DNA of 64,000 nt from Streptomyces humi (GCF_001005085.2 NZ_LBMU02000046.1:62001-126000), one strand, 5' to 3'; counted from the stretch's first letter, positions 31,542-39,347 are shown. Notes: generated by a model not told the origin, from the sequence alone. Program-made: numbers and translations.

Positions 31542-31621
31542 TGGGCCGAGTGGGCCCACCGCCACGGGACCATCAGCCCGCTCCCTCGGCGGTCGCCTCG
31601 TGCGCCCGGGCCGAACGGCCC
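31542..31621. promoter_or_regulatory. two DosR/OsdR-like palindromes
   Basis: TGGGCC-N5-GGCCCA at 31542-31558 and GGGCC-GAAC-GGCCC at 31608-31621 lie between the cNMP-protein gene (minus) and the universal stress gene (plus). The second has the GGG-N8-CCC layout of mycobacterial DosR boxes, with C at position 5 and G at position 10 kept. The first has one extra central base. Confidence 0.5.
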
Positions 31622-31704
31622 CTCGTGAGGACCTGCGGCCCCTGCCGGACCCCCCGTCGCGGGACGACCCTCGTGCCGGAATCCCCGATCAGGAGGAACA
31701 GATC

Positions 31705-32661
31705 ATGACCCGTACCGTCACCGTCGGCCTCGACCCTGAGGAGCACATCATGAAGGCAGCGGCCGTACGAGCTTTCGGTGAGCCCCTGGGCGTCCCGCCC
31801 GTCGTCGTCGCCGTCGACGGCTCGGAGCCCGGTCTGCGGGCCGTCGACTGGGCGGCCGACGAAGCCGTCCTGCGCGGCCTGCCGCTGCGGCTGGTGTACG
31901 CCTCGCTGTGGGAGCGGTACGAGGGCGCCCACCTCGGCGAGGGCCTTCACAAGCCGTCCGAGGAGCTCATGGCCGAGGACATCGTCGGCGTGGCGGCGCG
32001 GCGCGCCCGGAGCCGGCAGCCCCAAGTGCGGGTGACCACCGAGGTACTGGTCGAGGAACCCGAGTACGCACTGGTCCACGAGAGCCGGGACGCCACCCTG
32101 CTGGTGATGGGCACCCGGGGCCGCAGCGGCCTGGCCGAGGCGCTGCTGGGCTCCGTGAGCCTGACCGTCGCCGGGCACGCGCACTGCCCGCTGGTCGTCG
32201 TGCGCGGCAACCACGACAACCAGGCGGCGCGGCCGGTCCACGGCAGGATCGTCCTGGGCGTCGGCGCGCACGGCAAGGGGTCCGCGGCCGTGCGCTTCGG
32301 CTACGAGGAGGCGCGGCGGCGCGGGGCGGTCCTGGACGCCGTACGGGCCTGGCGCACACCCGCACACGAGACCACCGACCACCCCCTGATGTCCGGAGAA
32401 CCGGCCCGGCTGCACGAGCGGCAGGCGGTGGAGGCCCTGGACTCGGCTCTGGAGAACGTCCCCGCCGACGTCGAAGCGCACCGGCACACGGTCGAGGGCG
32501 ACGCGCGGCCGGTTCTCGTGGCCGCCTCGTACGACGCCGACCTGCTGGTCGTCGGAGCCCGGCGCCGCCCACGGACGTTCGGGCTCCAGCTGGGCCGGGT
32601 CGCCCACGGCGTGCTGCACCGCTCCGCGTGCCCGGTCGTCGTCGTACCCGAGCCGGCGTGA
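31705..32661 (+). CDS. universal stress protein, tandem UspA domains
   Basis: The 318-residue protein has two UspA domains: VVVAVDGSEPGLRAVDWAADEAV to VMGTRGRSGLAEALLGSVSLTVAGHAHCPLVVV, then RIVLGVGAHGKGSAAVRFGYEEA to VVGARRRPRTFGLQLGRVAHGVLHRSACPVVVV. The first ATP-binding loop Gly-x2-Gly-x9-Gly-Ser is intact; the second is altered. Two starts with similar ribosome-binding sites exist in frame: ATG 31705 (after AGGAGGAACAGATC) and ATG 31750 (after GAGGAGCACATC). The 15 residues between look like a translated duplication. It is very similar to the protein at 37209. Confidence 0.93.
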   Translation: MTRTVTVGLDPEEHIMKAAAVRAFGEPLGVPPVVVAVDGSEPGLRAVDWAADEAVLRGLPLRLVYASLWERYEGAHLGEGLHKPSEELMAEDIVGVAARRARSRQPQVRVTTEVLVEEPEYALVHESRDATLLVMGTRGRSGLAEALLGSVSLTVAGHAHCPLVVVRGNHDNQAARPVHGRIVLGVGAHGKGSAAVRFGYEEARRRGAVLDAVRAWRTPAHETTDHPLMSGEPARLHERQAVEALDSALENVPADVEAHRHTVEGDARPVLVAASYDADLLVVGARRRPRTFGLQLGRVAHGVLHRSACPVVVVPEPA

Positions 32662-32690
32662 CCTCGGTCTGGGCCCGTCGGCCGGCGCGG

Positions 32691-32704
32691 GGGCCGGACG
32701 GCCC
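32691..32704 (+). promoter_or_regulatory. DosR/OsdR-like box GGGCC-GGAC-GGCCC
   Basis: A perfect 5-bp-arm palindrome with a 4-bp centre lies 100 bp upstream of the zinc dehydrogenase ATG and 30 bp after the universal stress gene. Further down, GGCGCC-GTC-GGCGCC is a second inverted repeat. Confidence 0.5.
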
Positions 32705-32804
32705 AAGCGCGGGCTTCCCGAGCCGGGACACGATGGAGGCGCGGGGCAGCCGCGGCGCCGTCGGCGCCCGGCCCCGCGGCGGACCAAGGACGGTGAGCGA
32801 CCCC

Positions 32805-33872
32805 ATGAAGGCCCTCGTGTTCCACGGCCCCGGGCAGTCCGCCTGGGAAGAGGTCCCCGACCCCGCCGTCAAGGAGCCCACCGACGTCGTCGTGCGCGTG
32901 GACGCCGTCACGATCTGCGGGACGGACCTGCACATCCTCAAGGGCGACGTCCCCGAGGTGCGGCCCGGCACGGTCCTCGGGCACGAGGCCGTCGGCGAGA
33001 TCGTCGAGGTCGGCGGCGACGTACGGACCGTACGGCCGGGCGACCGGGTGCTGGTCTCCTGCATCAGCTCCTGCGGGCGCTGCGCCTACTGCCGGGAGCG
33101 GATGTACGGCCAGTGCCGGGGCGGCGGAGGCTGGATCCTCGGCCACCTGATCGACGGCACCCAGGCCGAGTACGTCCGCGTCCCCTTCGCGGACCTGTCG
33201 GTCCACGCACTGCCCGCCACCCTCGACAGCAGGGACGCCGTGCTGTTCGCGGACATCTTCCCGACCTCCTACGAGGTGGGCGTCCGCAACGGGCACGTCC
33301 GTCCCGGCGACACCGTCGTCGTCGTGGGCGCCGGACCCGTCGGACTCGCGGCGATCAGCACGGCACGGCTGTTCTCGCCCGAGCGGATCATCGCGGTGGA
33401 CCTGGCCCCGGCCCGGCTGGAGGCCGCCCACCGGTTCGGCGCGGACGCCGTGGCCGACATCCACGAGGCCCCGGCCCAACTGGTCGCGGACCTCACCGAC
33501 GGGCTGGGCGCGGACGTGGTGATCGAGGCCGTCGGCGTGCCGGAGAGCTTCGAGTCGTGCGCCCGCATGGTGCGGCCCGGCGGGCACGTCGCCAACATCG
33601 GCGTGCACGGCAGGCCGGTGACCCTGCACCTGGAAGACCTGTGGAGCAGGAACGTCACCATCACCACCGGCCTGGTGGACACCCACTCCACGCCCACCCT
33701 GCTGCGGATGGCCGCGGCCGGCCGGCTGCCCACCGGGCAACTGGTCACCCACACCTTCCCGTTGGCGCGCATGGAGGAGGCGTACGACGTCTTCCGCCGG
33801 GCCGGCGAGACCGCCGCGCTCAAGGTCGTGCTCGGCGGTGAGCAGCACGAGGTCGCCATCCCCGCGGCCTGA
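32805..33872 (+). CDS. zinc-dependent alcohol/sorbitol dehydrogenase-type oxidoreductase
   Basis: The 355-residue protein belongs to the medium-chain dehydrogenases with zinc. Catalytic zinc ligands are in TICGTDLHILKGD and LGHEAVGEI; the structural zinc loop is CGRCAYCRERMYGQC; the nucleotide fold is VVVVGAGPVGLAA with an acidic end of strand 2 (IIAVDLAPARLEAA) indicating NAD. This class oxidises or reduces small alcohols and is repeatedly found in dormancy-type clusters of Streptomyces. Weak GGTGAG lies 7 nt before ATG 32805; a GTG at 32793 adds four residues. The next gene follows after 19 bp, so they form an operon. Confidence 0.92.
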   Translation: MKALVFHGPGQSAWEEVPDPAVKEPTDVVVRVDAVTICGTDLHILKGDVPEVRPGTVLGHEAVGEIVEVGGDVRTVRPGDRVLVSCISSCGRCAYCRERMYGQCRGGGGWILGHLIDGTQAEYVRVPFADLSVHALPATLDSRDAVLFADIFPTSYEVGVRNGHVRPGDTVVVVGAGPVGLAAISTARLFSPERIIAVDLAPARLEAAHRFGADAVADIHEAPAQLVADLTDGLGADVVIEAVGVPESFESCARMVRPGGHVANIGVHGRPVTLHLEDLWSRNVTITTGLVDTHSTPTLLRMAAAGRLPTGQLVTHTFPLARMEEAYDVFRRAGETAALKVVLGGEQHEVAIPAA

Positions 33873-33891
33873 CGAGAGGACGTGACAGGCC

Positions 33892-34566
33892 ATGGCCGAA
33901 CAAGTGCACCCGGGCAGGGTGGAGCGGCCGCCGCTCGGTGACCTGGGCCGCCGGCTCATGACCCGCCGGCTCGAACTGGGCCTCACCCGCAGGGAGACGG
34001 CCGTCCGCGCCGGTGTCGCGCCCGGCTACCTCCAGTACCTGGAGGAGAACCCGCTCGCCGCACCCGGCACCGGTGCGCTGCTGCGACTGGCCGAGGTGCT
34101 GCACACCACTCTGACCCATCTCACCGGTGGCGACACCGAGACCCCGCCGGGCTCCGGACGGGCGGCACACGCCCCGGAGTTCGCCGAGCTGAGCCCCGCG
34201 CAGTGCATGACGCTGCTGGGCACCCACGGCGTGGGACGGCTCGGTGTGCCCACGGCCGGCGGGCCGGTGATCGTGCCGGTCAACTACAGCGTCGTCGAAG
34301 GCGCGATCGTCTACCGGACGGCTCCTGGGACGACCCCGGCGCTCGCCGCCGGCCACCGGGTGGCCTTCGAGACCGACCGGATCGACGACACGTTCAGCGA
34401 GGGATGGAGCGTGCTGGTCCAGGGCCGCGCGCACACCGTGACCGAGCCGGACGAGATACACCGGCTCACGGCGTCGGCGCACAGCACACCCTGGGCCGGG
34501 GGCCGCCGCGACCTGTGGATGCGCGTCGAACCCGACGTCGTGACCGGGCGTCGTATCAGGGCGTGA
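33892..34566 (+). CDS. HTH plus pyridoxamine-5'-phosphate-oxidase-like flavin-binding protein
   Basis: The 224-residue protein joins an N-terminal XRE-type helix-turn-helix (~15-80: LGRRLMTRRLELGLTRRETAVRAGVAPGYLQYLEENP) to a split-barrel PNPOx-like domain (~95-220: CMTLLGTHGVGRLGVPTAGGPVIVPVNYSVVEGAIVYRTAPG, VAFETDRIDDTFSEGWSVLVQGRAHTVTEP). Similar fusion proteins are frequent in actinobacteria near stress genes. The barrel could bind FMN, F420 or haem; DNA binding could be redox-controlled (inference). It starts 19 bp after the dehydrogenase gene. Confidence 0.88.
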   Translation: MAEQVHPGRVERPPLGDLGRRLMTRRLELGLTRRETAVRAGVAPGYLQYLEENPLAAPGTGALLRLAEVLHTTLTHLTGGDTETPPGSGRAAHAPEFAELSPAQCMTLLGTHGVGRLGVPTAGGPVIVPVNYSVVEGAIVYRTAPGTTPALAAGHRVAFETDRIDDTFSEGWSVLVQGRAHTVTEPDEIHRLTASAHSTPWAGGRRDLWMRVEPDVVTGRRIRA

Positions 34567-34605
34567 TCCGGCGGTGCGTGATCCGGCGGTGCGTGATCCG
34601 GCGGT
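34561..34605. repeat. three 15-bp tandem repeats at a gene end
   Basis: GCGTGATCCGGCGGT is repeated three times exactly, starting at 34561; the first copy contains the stop codon of the HTH-PNPOx gene. It is another tandem duplication of a gene end. Confidence 0.9.
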
Positions 34606-34665
34606 GCGGCAAGAGGCCCGCCGCCACCTGGGCACCCCGCCCGGGGAACCCCGGACCGTCGCCGA

Positions 34666-34679
34666 GGGCCGCCCGGCCC
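34666..34679 (+). promoter_or_regulatory. DosR/OsdR-like box GGGCC-GCCC-GGCCC
   Basis: A perfect 5-bp-arm palindrome lies 69 bp upstream of the ATG of the second CBS-BON gene. Same arms and spacing as the boxes at 31608, 32691 and 37105. Confidence 0.5.
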
Positions 34680-34748
34680 ATGCCCCGAGCGGAGAAAAGG
34701 CGGAGGCTGGAAGTGTCGCAGGACGGCATCCCACCCCTGGAGGTCGCC

Positions 34749-35459
34749 ATGACCGGTAACCCGTCCGTCGTGAGTGACGTGATGACCCGCACGGTGGTCG
34801 CCCTGCGCAGCGGCGCGGCCTTCAAGGACATCGTGAGGACCATGCGGAGGTGGCGGGTGAGCGGCGTGCCCGTGCTCGACGACGAGGGGCACGTCGTGGG
34901 CGTCGTCTCGGAGGCGGATCTGCTGCGCAAGGAGGAGTCCCGCGACGGCGTCACGGTCGGGGCACGGGCCCTGCCCCGCGTGGACGAACCCACGACGGCG
35001 TCCGCGGTGACCGCCGGCGAACTGATGAACACCCCGGCCGTCACCGTCCGCGCCGACGCCACGCTCCCGCAGGCCGCGCGGGGCATGGCACGGCACGGGG
35101 TCAAGCGGCTGCCGGTCGTCGACGCCCAGGGCGTGCTGGTCGGCATCGTGAGCCGGGCGGACCTGCTCAAGGTGTTCCTGCGGGACGACGAGGAGATCGC
35201 CGAGGAGATCCGGCGCGACGTCCTCCCGCATCTCTTCGCGCTGGAGGCCGAGCCTCCCCGGGTGTCCGTGCACGACGGTGTCGTGACCCTCACCGGCCGG
35301 GTCGGCGACACCGCGCTGGTGCCGCTGGCCACCGGCTGGGTGCGCAGCGTCGAAGGAGTGGTCGACGTCGACTGCGCGCTGGCCGGACCCCGCCGCCGCC
35401 CGGACCTCGACCCCGACCTCCCGGACGTCGGCGCGACACCGCGGACCCGCACCGCGTAG
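34749..35459 (+). CDS. CBS-CBS-BON protein
   Basis: The 236-residue protein has the same plan as the paralogues at 30300 and 36351: CBS1 (DVMTRTVVALRSGAAFKDIVRTMRRWRVSGVPVLDDEGHVVGVVSEADLL), CBS2 (ELMNTPAVTVRADATLPQAARGMARHGVKRLPVVDAQGVLVGIVSRADLLKVFLR) and BON (RVSVHDGVVTLTGRVGDTALVPLA, VEGVVDVDCAL). The last ~25 residues are an Arg/Pro/Asp-rich tail. Strong GGAGGT lies ahead of ATG 34749. The Rv1733c-like gene follows after 12 bp. Confidence 0.92.
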   Translation: MTGNPSVVSDVMTRTVVALRSGAAFKDIVRTMRRWRVSGVPVLDDEGHVVGVVSEADLLRKEESRDGVTVGARALPRVDEPTTASAVTAGELMNTPAVTVRADATLPQAARGMARHGVKRLPVVDAQGVLVGIVSRADLLKVFLRDDEEIAEEIRRDVLPHLFALEAEPPRVSVHDGVVTLTGRVGDTALVPLATGWVRSVEGVVDVDCALAGPRRRPDLDPDLPDVGATPRTRTA

Positions 35460-35471
35460 GGGGGCCGGACC

Positions 35472-36101
35472 GTGGAACGCGATAGCCGTCGGAAGCCGCC
35501 GAGCCGCGAAGGCCGCCGGGGGAGGAGCGGTTCGTGGTGCTGGCGCTGGCGGAGCAATCCGCTGCGGCGCCGAAGCGACGTGGTGGAGGCCTGGATCGTG
35601 CTCGGCCTCTGGTGCCTCGCCCTCGCCGGCGGGGTGCTCGCCGGCTGGGGCGTGGCCCGTACCGTCGACCGGACCTTCGCCGAGCGGCGGGCCGAGGTGC
35701 ACACGGTGTCCGCGCGGCTGACCGAGGACGCGGCCGACGGCACGCCGGTCACGGCCGGCTACGACGTCGGCCTGACGTGGACCGCGGTCCGCTGGACGGC
35801 TGCCGACGGCTCCGTCCACACCGGCCGGGCCGAGGTCGTCCCCTCGGCCACGGCCGGCACCACCGTCCAGGTGTGGGCGAGTCGCGGCGGGAAACTGGTC
35901 GGCGCACCGGCGAGCGAGGCGGAGTCGGCCCTGGAGGCGGTCGCGGCCGGTGTCCTCGTGGGGCTGTCGACCCCGTTCGTCGTGTACGGCGGGGGCCGGC
36001 TGGTCCGCCGGCGGCTGCTCAGCCGGCGTCTCGCCGAGTGGGACGACGAATGGCGGCGCGTCGGACCTCAGTGGCGCGACTTCAGCGGCGGCAAGGGCTG
36101 A
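35472..36101 (+). CDS. Rv1733c-like two-TM membrane protein
   Basis: The 209-residue protein has a basic N-terminus, the family hallmark WRSNPLRRRSDVVEAWIVLGLWCLALAGGVLAG leading into TM1, a ~100-residue outer loop (VSARLTEDAADGTPV, VRWTAADGSVHTGRAEV, GTTVQVW), TM2 (VAAGVLVGLSTPFVVYGGG) and a basic tail. Rv1733c of Mycobacterium tuberculosis is a DosR-regulon membrane antigen of unknown function. The match, next to CBS and Usp genes, supports the dormancy-island view. It starts with GTG after AGGGGGG at 7 nt. Its last 30 bp are duplicated twice downstream. Confidence 0.85.
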   Translation: MERDSRRKPPSREGRRGRSGSWCWRWRSNPLRRRSDVVEAWIVLGLWCLALAGGVLAGWGVARTVDRTFAERRAEVHTVSARLTEDAADGTPVTAGYDVGLTWTAVRWTAADGSVHTGRAEVVPSATAGTTVQVWASRGGKLVGAPASEAESALEAVAAGVLVGLSTPFVVYGGGRLVRRRLLSRRLAEWDDEWRRVGPQWRDFSGGKG

Positions 36102-36169
36102 CGCGACTTGCGACTTCGGCGGCGGCAAGGGGTGACGCGACTTGCGACTTCGGCGGCGGCAAGGGCTGA
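36068..36169 (+). repeat. 34-bp tandem repeats of a gene end
   Basis: Stop codons TGA recur at 36099, 36133 and 36167, exactly 34 bp apart, each preceded by GCGGCGGCAAGGG. Units 36102-36135 and 36136-36169 differ by one base, and the unit at 36068-36101 is the real end of the Rv1733c-like gene. A tandem duplication of the gene's C-terminal codons. Confidence 0.9.
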
Positions 36170-36224
36170 CCGGAACGCGGACCGGAACGGCGCCCCCGTA
36201 CGGCTGTCACACCGCTGCGTCTCC

Positions 36225-36296
36225 GTGACACCCGTGACACCCGTGCCACCCGTGACACCCGTGACACCCGTGCCACCCGTGCCGCCCGTGCCACCC
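36225..36296. repeat. 8-copy 9-bp minisatellite GTGNCNCCC
   Basis: Eight uninterrupted 9-bp units (GTGACACCC or GTGCCACCC, one GTGCCGCCC) lie in the gap between two convergent genes. No open frame with a start uses them. Confidence 0.9.
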
Positions 36297-36325
36297 CGTG
36301 TCAGTCCGTGCCACCCTCTGTCACC

Positions 36326-36353
36326 TGATGTCAGCTGACGTCAGATGACATCA
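36326..36353. terminator. 28-bp near-palindrome between convergent genes
   Basis: TGATGTCA and TGACATCA flank a central self-complementary TGACGTCA, separated by GC and GA, so nearly the whole 28 bp can pair. It overlaps the stop codon of the CBS-BON gene at 36351 and probably acts as a bidirectional terminator, although operator function is not excluded. Confidence 0.5.
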
Positions 36354-37016
36354 ACCGATGTCGTCCCGGACGGAGACCGGTGCCAGTCGGCAGCGCACGT
36401 CGACCACGCCCTCCACGGCGCGTGCCAGGCGTTCGGCGACCGGTACCAGCTCCGTCCCGTCGATCCAGCCGGTGAGGGTGACGACACCTTCGGCGACCTC
36501 GACCCGGATGTGGTCGGCGGAGAGCGGGAACAGGCGGTCGACGACCTCCCGGCGCACCTCCTCGGTGAGTTCCTCGTCCTCGCGGAGGAACACCTTGAGC
36601 AGGTCCGCGCGGCTGACGATGCCCTCCAGGACGCCCACCCCGTCGACGACGGGCAGCCGTTTGACCCCGCGCCGGGCCATGATGCGCGCGGCCTCGGCCA
36701 GGGCGGCGTCGGCGTGCACGGTGACCGCGGGCGCGCTCATCAGCTCACCGGCGGTCACCCCGCCGGCCTTGGCCAGGTCGGCGAGCCGCTCCCGTTGCAC
36801 GAACCGGTCCGGATCGGCGTCCCGGAACTCCTCCTTGGGCAGCAGGTCGGCCTCGGAGACGATGCCGATCACCCTGCCGTCGCCCTCCAGCACGGGGAGG
36901 GCGCTGACCTTCCACTGGTCCATCTGCGTGACGACGTCCTTGAAGGGGGTGTCGCGGCCGACGGCGACGGCGCCGCGGGTCATCACGTCGCCGACGGTGT
37001 GCGGGCTGCCGTGCAT
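36351..37016 (-). CDS. CBS-CBS-BON protein
   Basis: The 221-residue protein is the third paralogue: CBS1 (DVMTRGAVAVGRDTPFKDVVTQMDQWKVSALPVLEGDGRVIGIVSEADLLPKEEF), CBS2 (ELMSAPAVTVHADAALAEAARIMARRGVKRLPVVDGVGVLEGIVSRADLLKVFLR) and BON (IRVEVAEGVVTLTGWIDGTELVPVAERLARAVEGVVDVRC). Closest to the copy at 30300, sharing the start MHG(S/T)PHTV. GAGGAGG precedes ATG 37016. It is divergent from the universal stress gene, with a DosR-like box between. Confidence 0.93.
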   Translation of the reverse strand: MHGSPHTVGDVMTRGAVAVGRDTPFKDVVTQMDQWKVSALPVLEGDGRVIGIVSEADLLPKEEFRDADPDRFVQRERLADLAKAGGVTAGELMSAPAVTVHADAALAEAARIMARRGVKRLPVVDGVGVLEGIVSRADLLKVFLREDEELTEEVRREVVDRLFPLSADHIRVEVAEGVVTLTGWIDGTELVPVAERLARAVEGVVDVRCRLAPVSVRDDIG

Positions 37017-37102
37017 GGTTGCCTCCTCGGTTCTCCCCTCCAGCGTGTGCTCGGCACGGCTCCGCCACCAAGGGCCGCCCAGACCCTTCCGAGGGGTGGT
37101 GA

Positions 37103-37120
37103 AGGGGCCGAGTGGCCCCT
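37103..37120. promoter_or_regulatory. 18-bp palindrome, best DosR/OsdR-like box
   Basis: AGGGGCC-GAGT-GGCCCCT has 7-bp perfect arms around 4 bp and includes the GGGCC-N4-GGCCC core at 37105-37118. It lies between the divergent CBS-BON and universal stress genes. A weaker AAGGG-N9-CCCTT pair lies 15 bp away at 37070-37088. Confidence 0.6.
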
Positions 37121-37208
37121 CCTGCGCTTCGTCCGCCGGTGCGACGGTGGAAGGACAGGCATCCGTCTGCCGCATGAGGTGGCAGCCCGAGGAGAGGCGG
37201 TGGGGACG

Positions 37209-38060
37209 ATGACACTTCCCCTGGTCGTGGGCGTCGACGGTTCGGACGGCAGCCTTCAGGCCGTCGACTGGGCGGCGGACGAGGCCGCCCGCCACGATGT
37301 CCCGCTCCGGCTGGTGTACGCGTCCTTGTGGGAGCGCTACGAGAGCGGCGTACCCGGGATCCGCGAAGAGCGCCCTTCGGAGCGAGTACTGGCGGAGCAC
37401 ATCGTCGCCTCGGCGGCCGACCGTGCCGCTCGGCGTGCCCCGGACGTGAAGGTCACCACCGACATCCTGCCCGAGGACCCCGCGGACGCCCTCCTGCACG
37501 AGAGCAACAACGCCTGCCTGGTCGTCACCGGGTCGCGCGGCCGCGGCGAACTGAAGGGACTGCTCCTCGGCTCGGTGGGACTGGCGGTCGCGGGACGGTC
37601 GTACTGCCCCGTGGTCGTGGTGCGGGGGGACCCGGCGGGCTTGGCGGGCACCCACGAACGGATCCTGCTCGGCGCCGGCGGTCCGGCCTCCGGCGGCGCG
37701 GCCGCGCGGTTCGCCTTCCGGGAGGCGGCGGCCCGCGGCTGCCCCCTGGACGTGGTCCGCGCCTGGCGTCGTCCCACGACGGACGCGCCGGCCCAGGAGG
37801 GCGGCGCGCCGCAGGCCTCGGCCCTCCTCGACGAGCTGCTGCGCGAACCCGCGGCCGAGTACCCGGACGTCCGGGTACGCATGGTGACGGCCGAGGGGCC
37901 CGCCCACCGGATCCTCGTGCACCGCTCGGCCGCCGCCGACCTCGTCGTGCTGGGCGCCCCCCGCCGGCACGGCCACCGCGGTTTGCAGCTGGGCCGGGTG
38001 GTGCACGCCCTGCTGCACCGGGCGGACTGCCCGGTGGCCGTCGTACCGCAGGTCGGGTGA
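37209..38060 (+). CDS. universal stress protein, tandem UspA domains
   Basis: The 283-residue protein is closely related to the one at 31705: VVGVDGSDGSLQAVDWAADEAARHDVPLRLVYASLWERYE, VTGSRGRGELKGLLLGSVGLAVAGRSYCPVVVV, then RILLGAGGPASGGAAARFAFREA and VLGAPRRHGHRGLQLGRVVHALLHRADCPVAVVP. The first domain keeps the ATP loop. Start choice: ATG 37209 is annotated, but GGAG at 37191-37194 fits GTG 37200 better (5-nt spacing, three extra residues). Its stop overlaps the GH65 fragment start as GTGA. Confidence 0.93.
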   Translation: MTLPLVVGVDGSDGSLQAVDWAADEAARHDVPLRLVYASLWERYESGVPGIREERPSERVLAEHIVASAADRAARRAPDVKVTTDILPEDPADALLHESNNACLVVTGSRGRGELKGLLLGSVGLAVAGRSYCPVVVVRGDPAGLAGTHERILLGAGGPASGGAAARFAFREAAARGCPLDVVRAWRRPTTDAPAQEGGAPQASALLDELLREPAAEYPDVRVRMVTAEGPAHRILVHRSAAADLVVLGAPRRHGHRGLQLGRVVHALLHRADCPVAVVPQVG

Positions 38061-38906
38061 GCAACCCCGTGCGGTGGGAGTACGACGGTTACGTGCCCGC
38101 CGACGAGCGGCTCAGGGAATCCCTGTGCACGCTCGGGAACGGGTACTTCGCCACCCGGGGCGCGCTGCCGGAGTGCGCCGCGGACGACGTCCACCACCCG
38201 GGTACCTACGTGGCCGGCTGCTACGACCGGCTCACCTCCGAGGTCGCCGGACACCGGGTCGAGAACGAGGACCTGGTCAACCTCCCGAACTGGCTGCCGC
38301 TGCGGTTCCGCCCGGCGGGCGGCGACTGGCTCACCCCGGACACCGCGCCGGTGCTGGGACACCGGCAGGTCCTGCACCTGCCGGACGGGGTCCTGGAGCG
38401 GCGGACCCGTCACGGGCTCGGCGCCGGGCGGGCGCTGGACGTGCGCCAGCTGCGGCTGGTGCACATGGCGGACCCGCATCACGCCGCCCTGCGCACCGAG
38501 TTCACCGCCCAGGGCGTCGCCGGTGAGCTGGAGGTCGAGGCGGCGCTCGACGGCGATGTCAGCAACGCCGGTGTGCCACGCTACCGCGACCTGGCCGGCC
38601 GTCACCTGGCTGACGTCCGCACCGGAACCGCCTCCCCGGACACGGTGTGGCTCGGCTGCCGTACCCGCACCTCGGACATCCGGATCGGCATGGCCGCACG
38701 ACTCACCGCGGACGCCCCGGTCTCGGCGGGGAACGGCCCGCTGCGAGCCGTACAGCGGCTGCGGCCCGTGCTGACGTCCGGCCGTACCCGCACCGTCGAC
38801 AGGACCGTCGCCCTGCACACCTCCCGCGACCCCGCGATCGCCGACCCGCTGGGGGCCGCCGTCGACCGGGTCGGCGGCGCCCCCGGATTCGACGCGCTGC
38901 TGGTCA
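38057..38906 (+). pseudogene. truncated GH65 glycosidase/phosphorylase (N-terminal part only)
   Basis: From GTG 38057, about 283 residues match the N-terminal beta-sandwich of family GH65 enzymes (trehalose/maltose/kojibiose phosphorylases and hydrolases): VRWEYDGYVPADERLRESLCTLGNGYFATRGALPE, TYVAGCYDRLTSEVAGHRVENEDLVNLPNW, LDVRQLRLVHMADPHHAALRTEF, RTVDRTVALHTSRDPA. The match stops at GFDALLV near 38905, before the linker and catalytic barrel of a ~790-residue enzyme. The frame stays open to 39283, antisense to the STAS gene, adding ~125 nonsense residues. The catalytic Glu is absent. It is coupled to the Usp gene by a GTGA overlap, so it may still be made. Confidence 0.8.
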
Positions 38907-39275
38907 GGAGACTGCGTCGGCGACCGTCGGGCGGATGTCCAGGACCCGGTCCGCGCCGGTCAGTTCCAGCACCCGCTGGAACTGGCGGGCCGGCCTGGCC
39001 AGACGCAGACGGTGATCGCGGTGGAAGTGCAACAGCACGTTCAGCACGGTGGAGTCGGCGAAGGTCACCGCTGCCGCGTCCACGACGACCGTCGTGTGAG
39101 TGGTGGCCGCGTCCTGGAGGGCCGAGGCCAGCAGCGGAGCGGAATCGAGGTCGAAGGCGCCGTGGGCGGCCACCACCCAGGCACCCTCCTGCTCGTACTG
39201 GGTCAGGCGAGGCAGCGATGGCGCGTGCGACGTGGTCGGGTCCGGCCGGCTCTCGCCGCCGTTCGCGGGACTCAT
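38904..39275 (-). CDS. STAS-domain anti-sigma factor antagonist
   Basis: The 123-residue protein has a STAS domain: WVVAAHGAFDLDSAPLLASALQDA, TTVVVDAAAVTFADSTVLNVLLHFHRDH, LRLARPARQFQRVLELTGADRVLDI. The phosphorylatable Ser lies in the ADST motif. It would bind an anti-sigma kinase and be reset by a SpoIIE-type phosphatase, such as the one at 25172 (inference). ATG 39275 is preferred over a TTG at 39305: a -10-like CATACT lies 7 nt upstream, giving a leaderless mRNA. Its 3' end abuts the truncation point of the GH65 fragment, so an insertion or deletion joined them. Confidence 0.88.
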   Translation of the reverse strand: MSPANGGESRPDPTTSHAPSLPRLTQYEQEGAWVVAAHGAFDLDSAPLLASALQDAATTHTTVVVDAAAVTFADSTVLNVLLHFHRDHRLRLARPARQFQRVLELTGADRVLDIRPTVADAVS

Positions 39276-39347
39276 GCCGGTGAGTATGCCGTGAAGATCC
39301 GACAAGTGGGAGAGAACCCCGGGGACTGCGCGGGATAGGCCGATTTG

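Noticed and set aside
37331..38064. Long minus-strand frames opposite the third universal stress gene
   Set aside because: They read only Arg/Gly/Pro-rich sequence antisense to a gene with complete UspA motifs and a coupled stop.
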